Positions 1 through 7,531 of a stretch of DNA of 64,000 bases are shown in pieces. The stretch's first letter is position 1. The number at the start of each line of letters is the position of its first letter. The notes under the pieces are model-generated. The model was not told where the DNA came from. It worked only from the letters and a program-made list of their open reading frames with translations, and ran no database searches. The translations under genes and the position numbers were made by a program. Origin of the DNA: Rubrobacteraceae bacterium (GTDB lineage Bacteria > Actinomycetota > Rubrobacteria > Rubrobacterales > Rubrobacteraceae); the NCBI GenBank assembly GCA_023511405.1, contig JAIMBO010000003.1, forward strand, positions 1 through 64,000, written 5' to 3'.

Positions 1-1180
1 GCAGCTCCCGGAAGCCCCCCTCCCCCCGCCAGGCCCGCATCGCGGCGTCCTGCACCACGGCGTAGGCGTCGTCGCGGTCCATCCCGCTCTCGACGAGCGC
101 GAGCAGGACGCGCCCGGAGAATACGATCCCGCCGCCGGAGTTCAGGTTCGCGAGCATCCTCTTTTTGTCCACCTCGAGCCCGCGCAGGATGCGCAGCGCG
201 GTGCGCAGCATGTAGTAGGAGAGGATCGTCGCGTCCGGGAGCACCACCCGCTCGGCCGAGGAGTGGGAGATGTCCCGCTCCTGCCAGAGGGCGTTGTCCT
301 CGAACCCGACCGTCGCGTAACCGCGCAGCAGGCGGGCCATCCCGCACAGCCTCTCCGCGAGGATCGGGTTGCGCTTGTGGGGCATCGCCGAGGATCCCTT
401 CTGTCCCCGCCAGAACGGCTCGGCCAGCTCGCGCACCTCGGTGCGCTGGGCTCCCCTTATCTCGAGCGCGATCTTCTCGATGGTCGAGCCGAGGACGGCG
501 AGCGCCGAGAGCACCTCCGCGTGGCGGTCGCGCTGGACGATCTGGGTCGAGGCCGGCTCGTGGGAGAGCCCGAGCTCTTCGCAGGCCAGCTCCTCGACCG
601 CAGGATCCACGTTCGCGTAGGTGCCGACGGCGCCGCTGATCTTGCCCACGGACGCAACCTCCCGCGCCCGCTCGATCCGCTTCAGGTTTCGCTCCATCTC
701 GAAGGCCCACACGGCGAGCTTGTGCCCGAGGGTGGTGGGCTCGGCGTGGACGCCGTGGGTCCTCCCGACCATCACGGTCTCGCGGTGCTCGAGGGACATC
801 TCGCAAAGGAGGAGCGTGAGCTCCCTCGCCGCGTCCAGGATCAGACCGAGCGCCTCTTTGAGCTGCAGCGCCCCGGCGGTATCCACCACGTCGGAGCTCG
901 TCAGGCCGAAGTGGAAGTGACGGGCCACCGGGTCGTCCACCGTCTCGGCGACGTTCGAGACGAAGGCTATGACGTCGTGGTTGGTCTCCCTTTCTATCTC
1001 GTGGATGCGCCCGACGTCGAAGTTGGCCCTGCGGGAGAGTTTCTCGACCTCCCCGGGCGGGATCTCGCCGAGCTTCGCTCGCGCCCGGCAGACGGCGAGC
1101 TCGACCCTGAGCCAGGCGCGGTACTTCGCCTCCTCCGTCCAGATCGCACCGATCTCAGGGAGGGTGTAGCGTTCGATCAA
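1..1180 (-). CDS. purB: Adenylosuccinate lyase (3' end cut by window edge)
   Basis: Cleaves SAICAR and adenylosuccinate in purine synthesis. About 393 codons are visible; the C-terminus runs off the left edge. The family signature GSSAMPHKRNP is present, as are GLTSSDVVDTA and GRTHGVHAEPTT, typical of the fumarase/aspartase superfamily. The start is a TTG at 1178-1180 (protein begins LIERYTLPEIG, typical for PurB) behind a GGGAGGA ribosome site. It lies 19 nt after the purD stop, so purA-purD-purB look like one minus-strand operon. No frameshift or missing motif was seen in the part present. Confidence 0.95.
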   Translation of the reverse strand, partial: MIERYTLPEIGAIWTEEAKYRAWLRVELAVCRARAKLGEIPPGEVEKLSRRANFDVGRIHEIERETNHDVIAFVSNVAETVDDPVARHFHFGLTSSDVVDTAGALQLKEALGLILDAARELTLLLCEMSLEHRETVMVGRTHGVHAEPTTLGHKLAVWAFEMERNLKRIERAREVASVGKISGAVGTYANVDPAVEELACEELGLSHEPASTQIVQRDRHAEVLSALAVLGSTIEKIALEIRGAQRTEVRELAEPFWRGQKGSSAMPHKRNPILAERLCGMARLLRGYATVGFEDNALWQERDISHSSAERVVLPDATILSYYMLRTALRILRGLEVDKKRMLANLNSGGGIVFSGRVLLALVESGMDRDDAYAVVQDAAMRAWRGEGGFREL

Positions 1181-1199
1181 GCGTCCTCCCGCAGGATGG

Positions 1200-2474
1200 T
1201 CACAGATCCTCCAGCTCTATCGCCTCCAGCGCGATGTCCGTGCGGTAGTGCATGCCCTCGAAGTGGATCTGCTCGACGGCCGCGTACGCCCGGGCGCGGG
1301 CCTCCAGGATGGTCGGTCCCGTCCCGACGACGTTCAGGACCCGCCCTCCCGCGGTGTAGAGCCTGCCGTCACGCTCCTCGGTGCCCGCGTGGTAGACGTA
1401 GACCCCCGCCGGCAGGTTCTCGAGGCCGGTTATCTCCACCCCGGTGTCGTAATCCTCCGGGTAACCCTCGGAGGCCAGGACGACGCAGACCGCCTTCTCC
1501 GAGGACCACTCCACCTCGCGTCCCGAGAGGTCGTGCTCCCTGGCGGCGATCATGAGCTCCAGCAGGTCGGATTCCATGCGAGGCAGGAGAACCTGCGTCT
1601 CCGGATCTCCGAAGCGGCAGTTGAACTCGAGCGCCTTCGGCCCCTCGGGGGTGACCATCACACCGGCGTAGAGCACGCCGGTGTAGGGGGAGCCGATGAG
1701 GGAGAGCTGGTGCAGCGTGGGACGGATGATCTCCTCCAGGATCGCCGCGTAGGTCGCGGGTTCCATCCAGAAGATGGGCGAATAGGCCCCCATCCCGCCG
1801 GTGTTCGGCCCCCGGTTGCCGTCGTAGGCGGCCTTGTAGTCCTGGGCGGGGAGGAACGGCAGGATCTCCTCGCCGTCGGTGATGACGAAGACCGAAGCCT
1901 CCCGCCCCTCCAGGCACTCCTCGATCACGATGCGCCGGCCCGCCGGCCCGAACTTCCCGCCGAAGCAGGCCCTCACGGCCTCCTCGGCCTCCTCGCGCGC
2001 CCTGGCGACCGTCACACCCTTGCCCGCAGCAGCCCCATCCGCCTTGACCACCAGCGGATAACGTTCGGTCGAGTACAGGTAGGCGAGAGCCGATTCCTCC
2101 CGGTCGAAGACCTCGAAGTCGGCCGTCGGGACCCCGGCGTGACGCATCAGCTCTTTGGCGAAGACCTTCGACCCCTCTATCCTCGCGGCGGCCCGCGAGG
2201 GGCCGAAGACCGCGAGATCCTCCTCGGAGAAGCACTCCACGATCCCGCCGATGAGCGGATCCTCCGGACCGACGACGGTCAGGTCGATCCCGTTCTCCCT
2301 GGCGAAGTCCCGCAGGGCGGTGAGGTCAGAGGCGGGGATGTCCACGGTCTTCGCTATGCCCGCCATGCCGGGGTTGCCCGGCGCGGCGTACATCTCGGGC
2401 TCGAGACGGCTCGCGGCCAGCGCCTCGACCAGGGCGTGCTCGCGTCCCCCGCTGCCGACCACCATGACGCGCAC
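1200..2474 (-). CDS. purD: Phosphoribosylamine-glycine ligase (GARS)
   Basis: ATP-grasp ligase joining phosphoribosylamine and glycine, step 2 of purine synthesis. At 424 residues it has normal length. Visible landmarks are the N-terminal GSGGREHAL nucleotide fold, the ATP-grasp strand KADGAAAGKGV, GGMGAYSPI, and the metal-binding C-terminal EFNCRFGDPE. It starts 4 nt after the purA stop and ends 19 nt before purB, so it is probably co-translated with both. Start ATG is immediately followed by the conserved VMVVGSGGRE strand, leaving little doubt about the N-terminus. Confidence 0.96.
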   Translation of the reverse strand: MRVMVVGSGGREHALVEALAASRLEPEMYAAPGNPGMAGIAKTVDIPASDLTALRDFARENGIDLTVVGPEDPLIGGIVECFSEEDLAVFGPSRAAARIEGSKVFAKELMRHAGVPTADFEVFDREESALAYLYSTERYPLVVKADGAAAGKGVTVARAREEAEEAVRACFGGKFGPAGRRIVIEECLEGREASVFVITDGEEILPFLPAQDYKAAYDGNRGPNTGGMGAYSPIFWMEPATYAAILEEIIRPTLHQLSLIGSPYTGVLYAGVMVTPEGPKALEFNCRFGDPETQVLLPRMESDLLELMIAAREHDLSGREVEWSSEKAVCVVLASEGYPEDYDTGVEITGLENLPAGVYVYHAGTEERDGRLYTAGGRVLNVVGTGPTILEARARAYAAVEQIHFEGMHYRTDIALEAIELEDL

Positions 2475-2478
2475 CTCT

Positions 2479-3765
2479 TCAGGCCCCTATCTTCTCGACG
2501 ATCGCCTGCTCACGCTCGGGGCCGACGCTGATCATGCACAGCGGCACCCCGACCTCCGCCTCGACGAAGCCGACGAACTCCTGCGCAGCCTCCGGAAGGT
2601 CACCGCGCATCCGGCAGCCGGTTATGTCCTCCTGCCAGCCGGGGAGCGTCTTGTAGACGGGCCGGGCGTGGTGCAGATCGGTCTGGCTCATCGGGAACTC
2701 GTCGGTCCTCCTGCCGTCCACCTCGTATCCGACGCAGATCTTCACCTCCTCGACGGCCGAGAGCACGTCGAGCAGCGTGATCGCGAGGTGCGTGATGCCG
2801 TTGAGCCGGGCGGAGAACTTTATGGCGGGCAGGTCCAGCCACCCGACCCGTCGGGGCCTTCCGGTGGTCGTGCCGTACTCGTGGCCGGCCTCCCTTATCC
2901 TGTCGCCGGTCTCGTCGAAGAGCTCGGTCGGGAACGGCCCGTCCCCGACCCGGGTGGTGTACGCCTTGGTGACCCCCACGATCCGGTCGAGGTAACGCGG
3001 CGGTATCCCCGCGCCGACGCACGCCCCTCCGATGGAGGGGTTGGAGGAGGTGACGAAGGGGTAGGTGCCGTGGTCGTTGTCCAGCAGCGTGGCCTGGGCG
3101 CCCTCGAGCAGGACCTGCTCCCCGCGATCGAGCGCCCGGCGCAGCCTGGCGCCGGTGTCGTCTATCATCGGGGAGAGGAGATCCCTGAAGGAGAGCAGGT
3201 AGGAGGCGAGCTCCTCGACCTCGAAGGGCTCCTCGCCGTAGATGCCCTCGAAGATGGCGTTCTTCTCGCGCAGCGCGGCCTTCAGCTTGGTCCTCAGGAT
3301 ACCCTCGTCGAAGATGTCCTGCACCCGGATGCCCACGCGCGAGACCTTGTCTTCGTAGGCGGGGCCTATGCCGCGGTTGGTCGTCCCTATCTTGGCCTTG
3401 CCGAGCGCCTTCTCGCGGTGGGAGTCGAGCCGGATGTGATACGGCAGGATCAGGTGCGCCCTCCCGTCCACCTTGAGGCGGCTGCGTACCTCCACACCAC
3501 GCTTCTCGAGCGCCTCGACCTCCTGCTCGAGCACCTGCGGGTTGACGACGACCCCGTTGCCGATGGTGCAGATGACCCCCTCGCGGACTATCCCCGAGGG
3601 GATGAGGTGCACCTTGAACTCCTCGTCGCCGACGCGTACGGTGTGCCCGGCGTTGTTGCCTCCGGAGTAGCGCCCGACGTGGCCCGCATCGGCGGCGAGC
3701 ACGTCGCAGACCCTTCCCTTGCCTTCGTCTCCCCAGGCGAGCCCGAGCACGACCGTGGCCGTCAC
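2479..3765 (-). CDS. purA: Adenylosuccinate synthetase
   Basis: GTP-dependent conversion of IMP plus aspartate to adenylosuccinate, feeding PurB in the same operon. 428 residues, normal size. The N-terminal P-loop-like GDEGKG (with the catalytic Asp), the GNNAGHTV loop with the catalytic His, GTTNRGIGPAY and a C-terminal TTTGRPRRVGW guanine/IMP region are all present. Start is GTG at 3763-3765 with GAGAGGAG six bases upstream. It is the first gene of purA-purD-purB, preceded by a roughly 120-nt leader with GC hairpins but no recognised riboswitch. Confidence 0.96.
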   Translation of the reverse strand: MTATVVLGLAWGDEGKGRVCDVLAADAGHVGRYSGGNNAGHTVRVGDEEFKVHLIPSGIVREGVICTIGNGVVVNPQVLEQEVEALEKRGVEVRSRLKVDGRAHLILPYHIRLDSHREKALGKAKIGTTNRGIGPAYEDKVSRVGIRVQDIFDEGILRTKLKAALREKNAIFEGIYGEEPFEVEELASYLLSFRDLLSPMIDDTGARLRRALDRGEQVLLEGAQATLLDNDHGTYPFVTSSNPSIGGACVGAGIPPRYLDRIVGVTKAYTTRVGDGPFPTELFDETGDRIREAGHEYGTTTGRPRRVGWLDLPAIKFSARLNGITHLAITLLDVLSAVEEVKICVGYEVDGRRTDEFPMSQTDLHHARPVYKTLPGWQEDITGCRMRGDLPEAAQEFVGFVEAEVGVPLCMISVGPEREQAIVEKIGA

Positions 3766-3884
3766 AACAACTCCTCTCTTACAGACGGGATCATCCGGAA
3801 AACTCTCGCAGCCTCACCTCCAGCCGGCAACCCGGCGGGAGCCTCCTCGCTCCGTGAGAATACTCGGCCGCCTCTCACTTCAGC

Positions 3885-3914
3885 AATGTAGCACATGCCC
3901 CCAGGGTTTTTAAA
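3885..3914 (-). promoter_or_regulatory. Possible promoter of the pur operon
   Basis: Within the 163-bp gap between purA and the ParB-like gene, the minus strand carries TACATT (3885-3890) about 18 bp downstream of a TTTAAA-containing stretch (3909-3914). The predicted leader to the purA GTG would be about 115 nt and contains two small GC hairpins (GGAGC...GCTCC and GCCGG...CCGGC). No known purine riboswitch motif was found. The call is weak because the -35 box is poor. Confidence 0.3.
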
Positions 3915-3928
3915 CTCGCTCCCGGGCA

Positions 3929-4687
3929 CTACTCGAAGAGCACCACCGGTTCCTCGTAGCGCCGGACTTTGCCCCCCTCCCACATCCGCCGGACGAAGCT
4001 CTTGAGCTCGGCGCTGCGGCCGGCTTCGTCCCCGGAGTACATCTTCTCGAGCGGGAAGCAGACGCCGAGCACCCGCTCACGGATTCGGAAGCGTGTGATC
4101 CCCGCCGGCAGGACCTTCCCCAGCCGGACCACCTGGTGCAGTTCCTCCGGCGTGAACCGCCGGTAGCGGACCAGAGCCTCCCCCGAGGGAGGTTCGAGAG
4201 GCACCCCGGACTCCACCCGACGTACCGGCGCACCCTTCGGGTACCCTCGCTGCAACGCCCACAGCAGATCGATCTCGGCCGGGATCCCCGGCCGCGCAGG
4301 CTTCACGAAGACCTCCTCCCCGGAGGAGAACACGACCGAGAGCAACCATCTCTCCCCTCTCCCCACCTCCACCCCGTCCATCTCCTCCAGAGCCCGGCGC
4401 ACCATCCGCTCGTCGACCAGATGCGACCAGCTCTCCACCCTCGCTGGAAGCTCCGCGAGCTGCACGAGCACCATCGTGCACCCGAGCTCCGAGAGGGCAC
4501 GCAGGCGGTGCGCCCCGTCGAGCACCAGATAGTCCTCTCCGAAGGGGGAGACGATGATCGGGTTGCGCTGCACCCCCTCGGCGAGCATTTGCTCTTTGAG
4601 GGCGGCGAGCCTCCCGGCGTCGTGCGCCTCGTGCAGCACCAGCCGACCAACGGAGACCAGCCTCAGATCGTCGAGAACGGGGATCAA
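3929..4687 (-). CDS. ParB/sulfiredoxin-fold protein resembling SbnI/SerK
   Basis: 252 residues. The N-terminal about 90 residues show a ParB-type nucleotide-binding core: LHE near residue 20, NPIIVSP at 42-48 and the box LDGAHR at 56-61. The C-terminal part GITRFRIRERVLGVCFPLE resembles the SbnI/SerK group of free-serine kinases rather than chromosome-partition ParB, which would carry an HTH and a dimer domain. Biochemical role here is inferred, not shown. Start is TTG 4685-4687, 17 nt after a tiny membrane ORF. No parA, no parS-like repeats and no siderophore genes are adjacent. Confidence 0.7.
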   Translation of the reverse strand: MIPVLDDLRLVSVGRLVLHEAHDAGRLAALKEQMLAEGVQRNPIIVSPFGEDYLVLDGAHRLRALSELGCTMVLVQLAELPARVESWSHLVDERMVRRALEEMDGVEVGRGERWLLSVVFSSGEEVFVKPARPGIPAEIDLLWALQRGYPKGAPVRRVESGVPLEPPSGEALVRYRRFTPEELHQVVRLGKVLPAGITRFRIRERVLGVCFPLEKMYSGDEAGRSAELKSFVRRMWEGGKVRRYEEPVVLFE

Positions 4688-4704
4688 ACGCAGCCCGGTG
4701 TGGC

Positions 4705-4824
4705 CTAGAGGTCGCCGCCCCGGCGGCCCCAGAGGTAGTCCAGAAGGAGAAAGCCGCCGAAGAAGAAGACCGCGATCAGGACCATGAACCCTACGATCCC
4801 CAGCAGAAGATCCAGCGTCCCCAA
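4705..4824 (-). CDS. Small single-span membrane protein (39 aa, tentative)
   Basis: A 39-residue ORF starting at TTG 4822-4824 right behind GAGGGAG and ending TAG at 4705-4707. Residues 5-30 are almost entirely hydrophobic (FMVLIAVFFFGGFLLLDYLW), followed by the basic/acidic tail GRRGGDL, the pattern of a one-pass membrane peptide. It sits between tRNA-Pro and the ParB/SbnI-like gene, 17 nt upstream of the latter, so co-translation is plausible. No family recognised. The hydrophobic composition and the ribosome site are the only support. Confidence 0.4.
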   Translation of the reverse strand: MGTLDLLLGIVGFMVLIAVFFFGGFLLLDYLWGRRGGDL

Positions 4825-4869
4825 AGCTCCCTCAAGGCCTTTCCGTCGTATCCTCCAGAGCAAAAGAGG

Positions 4870-4946
4870 TGGTCGGGACGGCCGGATTCGAACCGGCGAC
4901 CACTCGGCCCCCAGCCGAGTGCGCTACCAGACTGCGCCACGTCCCG
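4870..4946 (-). tRNA. tRNA-Pro(GGG)
   Basis: Full cloverleaf on the minus strand: acceptor CGGGACG/CGTCCCG, D-stem GCGC/GCGC, anticodon stem CTCGG/CCGAG closing loop CTGGGGG (anticodon GGG), T-arm GCCGG-TTCGAAT-CCGGC, discriminator A and an encoded CCA end (4870-4872). 77 nt including CCA. Confidence 0.97.
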
Positions 4947-4989
4947 ACGCCTTCCTCACGGTTTGAATCATACCAGACCGTACCCGTGC

Positions 4990-4995
4990 TATCAT
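4990..4995 (+). promoter_or_regulatory. -10 box, probable leaderless start for the 5003 gene
   Basis: TATCAT lies only 7 nt before the ATG at 5003 and no Shine-Dalgarno fits between them, so the transcript would begin at or next to the start codon. A weak TTGAAT (4963-4968) is 21 bp upstream. Similar spacing recurs at other genes in this window. Confidence 0.5.
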
Positions 4996-5002
4996 CTGGC
5001 GC

Positions 5003-5383
5003 ATGGTACGAGCGGCATACTATGTAAGGACGGACCCCGAGCACACCCTGCCCCCGCGCGAGGAGCAGATCGCCTCCGTGGAGGAGTACATCGGGAAGAT
5101 GGGTTACCAGCAGGTGGCCTCCTACGAGGATCTCGAGGCCCCCGGCAAGCTCCTCTACCACAAGCCGGCGCTCAAGGAGGCGATAAACAACATCAAGGAG
5201 GAGGAGGACTGGGACGTGCTCGTGGTGGCGCAGGTGCGCTGCATCTCGGACGACGAGACGGCGATCCACGAGCTGGTGCACAAGTTCTCCCTCTACGGCA
5301 ACCGGATCGAGTCCCCGGAGAGGAGCTGGGAGGAGCTGCTCTCGGCCATGAAGGACTACCGGCGCGCCATGGCGCGCCGGTAG
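5003..5383 (+). CDS. Resolvase-fold protein lacking the catalytic serine
   Basis: 126 residues that follow the layout of the serine-recombinase catalytic domain: RAAYYVRTDPE near the N-terminus, REEQIASVEEYIGKMGY as the first helix, DLEAPGKLLYHKPALKEAI, and DVLVVAQVRCIS as the central strand. In active resolvases the first motif reads YxRVS with the nucleophilic serine; here that position is Thr-Asp and no serine is available. The C-terminal DNA-binding domain is also absent. It is therefore probably not a recombinase; a regulatory or structural role is possible. No att sites or mobile element are adjacent. Confidence 0.6.
   Translation: MVRAAYYVRTDPEHTLPPREEQIASVEEYIGKMGYQQVASYEDLEAPGKLLYHKPALKEAINNIKEEEDWDVLVVAQVRCISDDETAIHELVHKFSLYGNRIESPERSWEELLSAMKDYRRAMARR
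5359..5380. repeat. 22-bp perfect palindrome at gene end
   Basis: A perfect palindrome centred on an NcoI-like CCATGG with arms CCGGCGCGCC/GGCGCGCCGG ends 3 bp before the stop codon's last base of the 5003 gene. It has no following T-run, so it is not a canonical intrinsic terminator, but could pause polymerase or bind a dimeric protein. Confidence 0.7.
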
Positions 5384-5406
5384 TCCCCTCCCGCAAGGTC
5401 GGGCCG

Positions 5407-5426
5407 AGCCGGTATACTACCCGGCT
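5407..5426 (+). promoter_or_regulatory. -10 box inside an inverted repeat
   Basis: TATACT (5413-5418) is flanked by AGCCGG (5407-5412) and CCGGCT (5421-5426), a 6-bp inverted repeat that would place a dimeric repressor directly over the -10 region of the following small membrane protein gene. No convincing -35 box. Confidence 0.45.
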
Positions 5427-5463
5427 GTGAACCGTAGAGAGCGGGGAAGGTAGCCCGAGGACC

Positions 5464-5748
5464 GTGGCGCTCATAAGGACCATACTCGTGCTCGTGATCC
5501 TGGTCATCCTGCTGCACCTGGGCGCCTCCTTCGTCGGCGTTTCCCCCTCCACCAACGGCTTCACCCGGGCCGTCTACGGCCTCGGGGCGATACTGGAATC
5601 CCCGGCCGGTGCGCTCCTGAACGCCCTGCCGCTCTCCGGAGGTAGCCGCAGCCTCGTGGAGAAGAACCCGTTCTACGCCAGCGCGCTCGCCGCGGTGATA
5701 GGCTACTTCATCCTCTACCTGCTGCTCGGCGTGGGACGAGGCAAGTAA
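5464..5748 (+). CDS. Small two-span membrane protein, unknown function
   Basis: 94 residues starting at GTG 5464. Residues 4-24 (IRTILVLVILVILLHLGASF) and about 72-90 (ALAAVIGYFILYLLLGVG) are strongly hydrophobic and likely membrane spans, with a short polar stretch containing NPFYAS between them. The protein ends GRGK. It follows a -10 box with an operator-like inverted repeat and precedes the osmoprotectant transporter by 140 bp. No family recognised; a role with the transporter is only suggested by position. Confidence 0.6.
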   Translation: MALIRTILVLVILVILLHLGASFVGVSPSTNGFTRAVYGLGAILESPAGALLNALPLSGGSRSLVEKNPFYASALAAVIGYFILYLLLGVGRGK

Positions 5749-5780
5749 GAGAACCGCCCGCAGAGGAGCCGAAACATCTC

Positions 5781-5804
5781 TATACTTATGCGGAACTGTC
5801 CGCA
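5781..5804 (+). promoter_or_regulatory. Promoter -10 plus inverted repeat ahead of the opuC operon
   Basis: TATACT at 5781-5786 is followed at 5789-5804 by TGCGGA-ACTG-TCCGCA, a 6-bp inverted repeat just downstream of the predicted start of transcription. This is a typical repressor-operator position (or a 5' hairpin in the mRNA). The -35 region is not recognisable. Confidence 0.45.
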
Positions 5805-5824
5805 AGCAGTTTTCTGGAGGAGTC

Positions 5825-5902
5825 GTGGCGAGCGAAGGTCTCAGGCCCTGCGATGGTGGGTACTACCCCTGGACGCGCAGGAGATGCAATGATCGAGTTT
5901 AG
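5825..5902 (+). other. Possible 25-residue leader ORF overlapping opuCA start
   Basis: GTG at 5825 stands 4 nt behind GGAGG (5816-5820), the best ribosome site in the leader, and opens a 25-codon frame ending TAG at 5900-5902, 14 nt into opuCA in another frame. It could couple translation into opuCA. Composition (LRPCDGGYYPWTRR) gives no functional hint, and chance cannot be excluded. Confidence 0.25.
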
Positions 5903-6848
5903 AGAAGTAAGCAAGCTCTACCCCGGCTCGCGCAGCGCGGCGGTGAAGGATCTCTCCTTCGAGGTCCCCGACGGGGAGATATGCGTGCTGGTGGGGCCAT
6001 CCGGGTGCGGCAAGACGACGAGCATGCGGATGATAAACCGGCTCATCGAGCCCTCGAGCGGCGAGATCCTCATCGACGGCGAGCCGAACACCTCCATGAG
6101 CGGGACGGAGCTGCGGCGCAAGATAGGGTATGCGATCCAGCAGATAGGGCTCTTCCCGCACCGCACGATAGCCGGAAACATCGCCACCGTCCCGCAGCTT
6201 CTCGGCTGGAGCAAGGAGCGGATAAGGAAGCGGGTGGACGAGCTCCTGGAGATGGTCGGGCTCGACCCCGGCGACTACCGCGACCGCTATCCGTCGGAGC
6301 TCTCCGGCGGGCAGCAGCAGCGGGTCGGGGTGGCGCGGGCGATGGCGGCGGATCCCCCGATCATGCTCATGGACGAGCCGTTCGGGGCGGTGGACCCGAT
6401 CACGCGCGAGAGGTTGCAGGACGAGTTTCTGAAGATCCAGCAGGAGATCCGGAAGACCATAGTCTTCGTCACCCACGACATAGACGAGGCGATAAAGATG
6501 GGCGACAGGATCGCCATAATGGAGCAGGGCGGCGTCCTGGCCCAGTACGACACCCCGGAGAACATCCTCACGAGCCCCGCCTCCGACTTCGTCGCCTCCT
6601 TCGTCGGGGAGGACAGGATACTCAAGCGGCTCTCGCTCTCGCGCGTCTCGGAGATGGAGCTCGAGAGCGCGGAGGGTGCGGGGATGGGGCTGCCCCGCAT
6701 AAAAGGAGATCCCACCGTGCGGGACGCCCTCTCGCAGCTAGTCGGCGCGGGGGTGGAGGCCGCCGTCGTGGAGAACGGAGGCGAGAGGAAGCTGCTCACG
6801 TTGCGGGCGATAGAGCGTACGCTGGGAAGCCGGGGAGGGGAGGCGTGA
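5889..6848 (+). CDS. opuCA: Osmoprotectant ABC transporter ATPase
   Basis: ATPase of a glycine betaine/carnitine/choline importer of the OpuC/ProV type. 319 residues from ATG 5889, chosen because AGGAG sits 5 nt upstream; an upstream GTG at 5853 lacks a ribosome site. Walker A GPSGCGKTTS, Q-loop IQQIGLFP, signature LSGGQQQRVG, Walker B MLMDEPFGAVD and switch HD are intact. After the ATPase core the C-terminus (DPTVRDALSQLVGAGVEA...) looks like one worn CBS repeat; many OpuCA proteins have two for ionic-strength sensing. It overlaps the next permease by 4 bp. Confidence 0.93.
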   Translation: MIEFREVSKLYPGSRSAAVKDLSFEVPDGEICVLVGPSGCGKTTSMRMINRLIEPSSGEILIDGEPNTSMSGTELRRKIGYAIQQIGLFPHRTIAGNIATVPQLLGWSKERIRKRVDELLEMVGLDPGDYRDRYPSELSGGQQQRVGVARAMAADPPIMLMDEPFGAVDPITRERLQDEFLKIQQEIRKTIVFVTHDIDEAIKMGDRIAIMEQGGVLAQYDTPENILTSPASDFVASFVGEDRILKRLSLSRVSEMELESAEGAGMGLPRIKGDPTVRDALSQLVGAGVEAAVVENGGERKLLTLRAIERTLGSRGGEA

Positions 6849-7531
6849 TCGCCCTGCAGGGGCTCGAGGGGCCGCTCTTCGACTGGTCCTGGGTGCGCTC
6901 CCATCTCACCTCGGAGATCATCCCGGCCCTCGTCGGGCACGTCTACCTCTCCTTCGTCTCGGTCGCGATAGCGCTCGTGATCTCGCTCCCGACCGGCGTG
7001 CTCGTGGCTCGCTACCGCAAGGCCTACGCCCCGGTGACGCTCGTGACGGGGGTGCTCTACACGATCCCGAGCCTCGCGCTCTTCGCCATCCTCGTCGTCG
7101 TGCCGGGGGTGGGGGTCGGTCCGAAGGCCGTGATCATAGCGCTCGTGGCCTACTCGCTGCTGGTGCTCATACGCAACGTCGTCGCCGGGATAGACTCGGT
7201 CCCTCCCGAGACGATAGACGCGGCGAGAGGGATGGGGCTGACCGAGGGCCAGATCCTGCTCAAGGTCGAGCTGCCGCTCGCGCTGCCCGTGATCATCGCC
7301 GGCATCCGCATAGCGACCGTCACCGTGATCGGGATAGCGACCATCGGGGCGTACGTCGCGGGCGGGGGGCTCGGGGCGCTCATCTTCGACGGGATAGACC
7401 GCAGCTTCCCGACGATGGTGATCACCGGCGCCATCCTCGCCACCGCGCTCGCGGTGGCGGCGGACCTCCTGCTGCTCGGGATCGAGCACTACTTCAGGCC
7501 CTGGGCCCGCGCCGCCGGGAGGAGGGGATGA
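6845..7531 (+). CDS. opuCB: Osmoprotectant ABC transporter permease
   Basis: 228 residues from GTG 6845, which overlaps the opuCA stop by 4 bp. Five to six hydrophobic segments and the ABC-permease EAA loop (AARGMGLTEGQILLKV) identify a binding-protein-dependent importer permease of the OpuCB/ProW type. It overlaps the second permease by 4 bp at 7528-7531, so the four genes form one translationally coupled operon. Which of the two permeases corresponds to OpuCB and which to OpuCD rests on gene order only. Confidence 0.9.
   Translation: MIALQGLEGPLFDWSWVRSHLTSEIIPALVGHVYLSFVSVAIALVISLPTGVLVARYRKAYAPVTLVTGVLYTIPSLALFAILVVVPGVGVGPKAVIIALVAYSLLVLIRNVVAGIDSVPPETIDAARGMGLTEGQILLKVELPLALPVIIAGIRIATVTVIGIATIGAYVAGGGLGALIFDGIDRSFPTMVITGAILATALAVAADLLLLGIEHYFRPWARAAGRRG

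Noticed and set aside
3929-4687. Chromosome partitioning ParB
   Set aside because: No ParA partner, no parS, and C-terminus unlike ParB.
5003-5383. Active serine recombinase / mobile element
   Set aside because: Catalytic Ser and DNA-binding domain missing; no repeats or att sites nearby.
5749-5888. c-di-AMP or fluoride riboswitch ahead of opuCA
   Set aside because: The region is too short and lacks the ydaO core; GCGATGG is present but no TGATGG pseudoknot strand follows.
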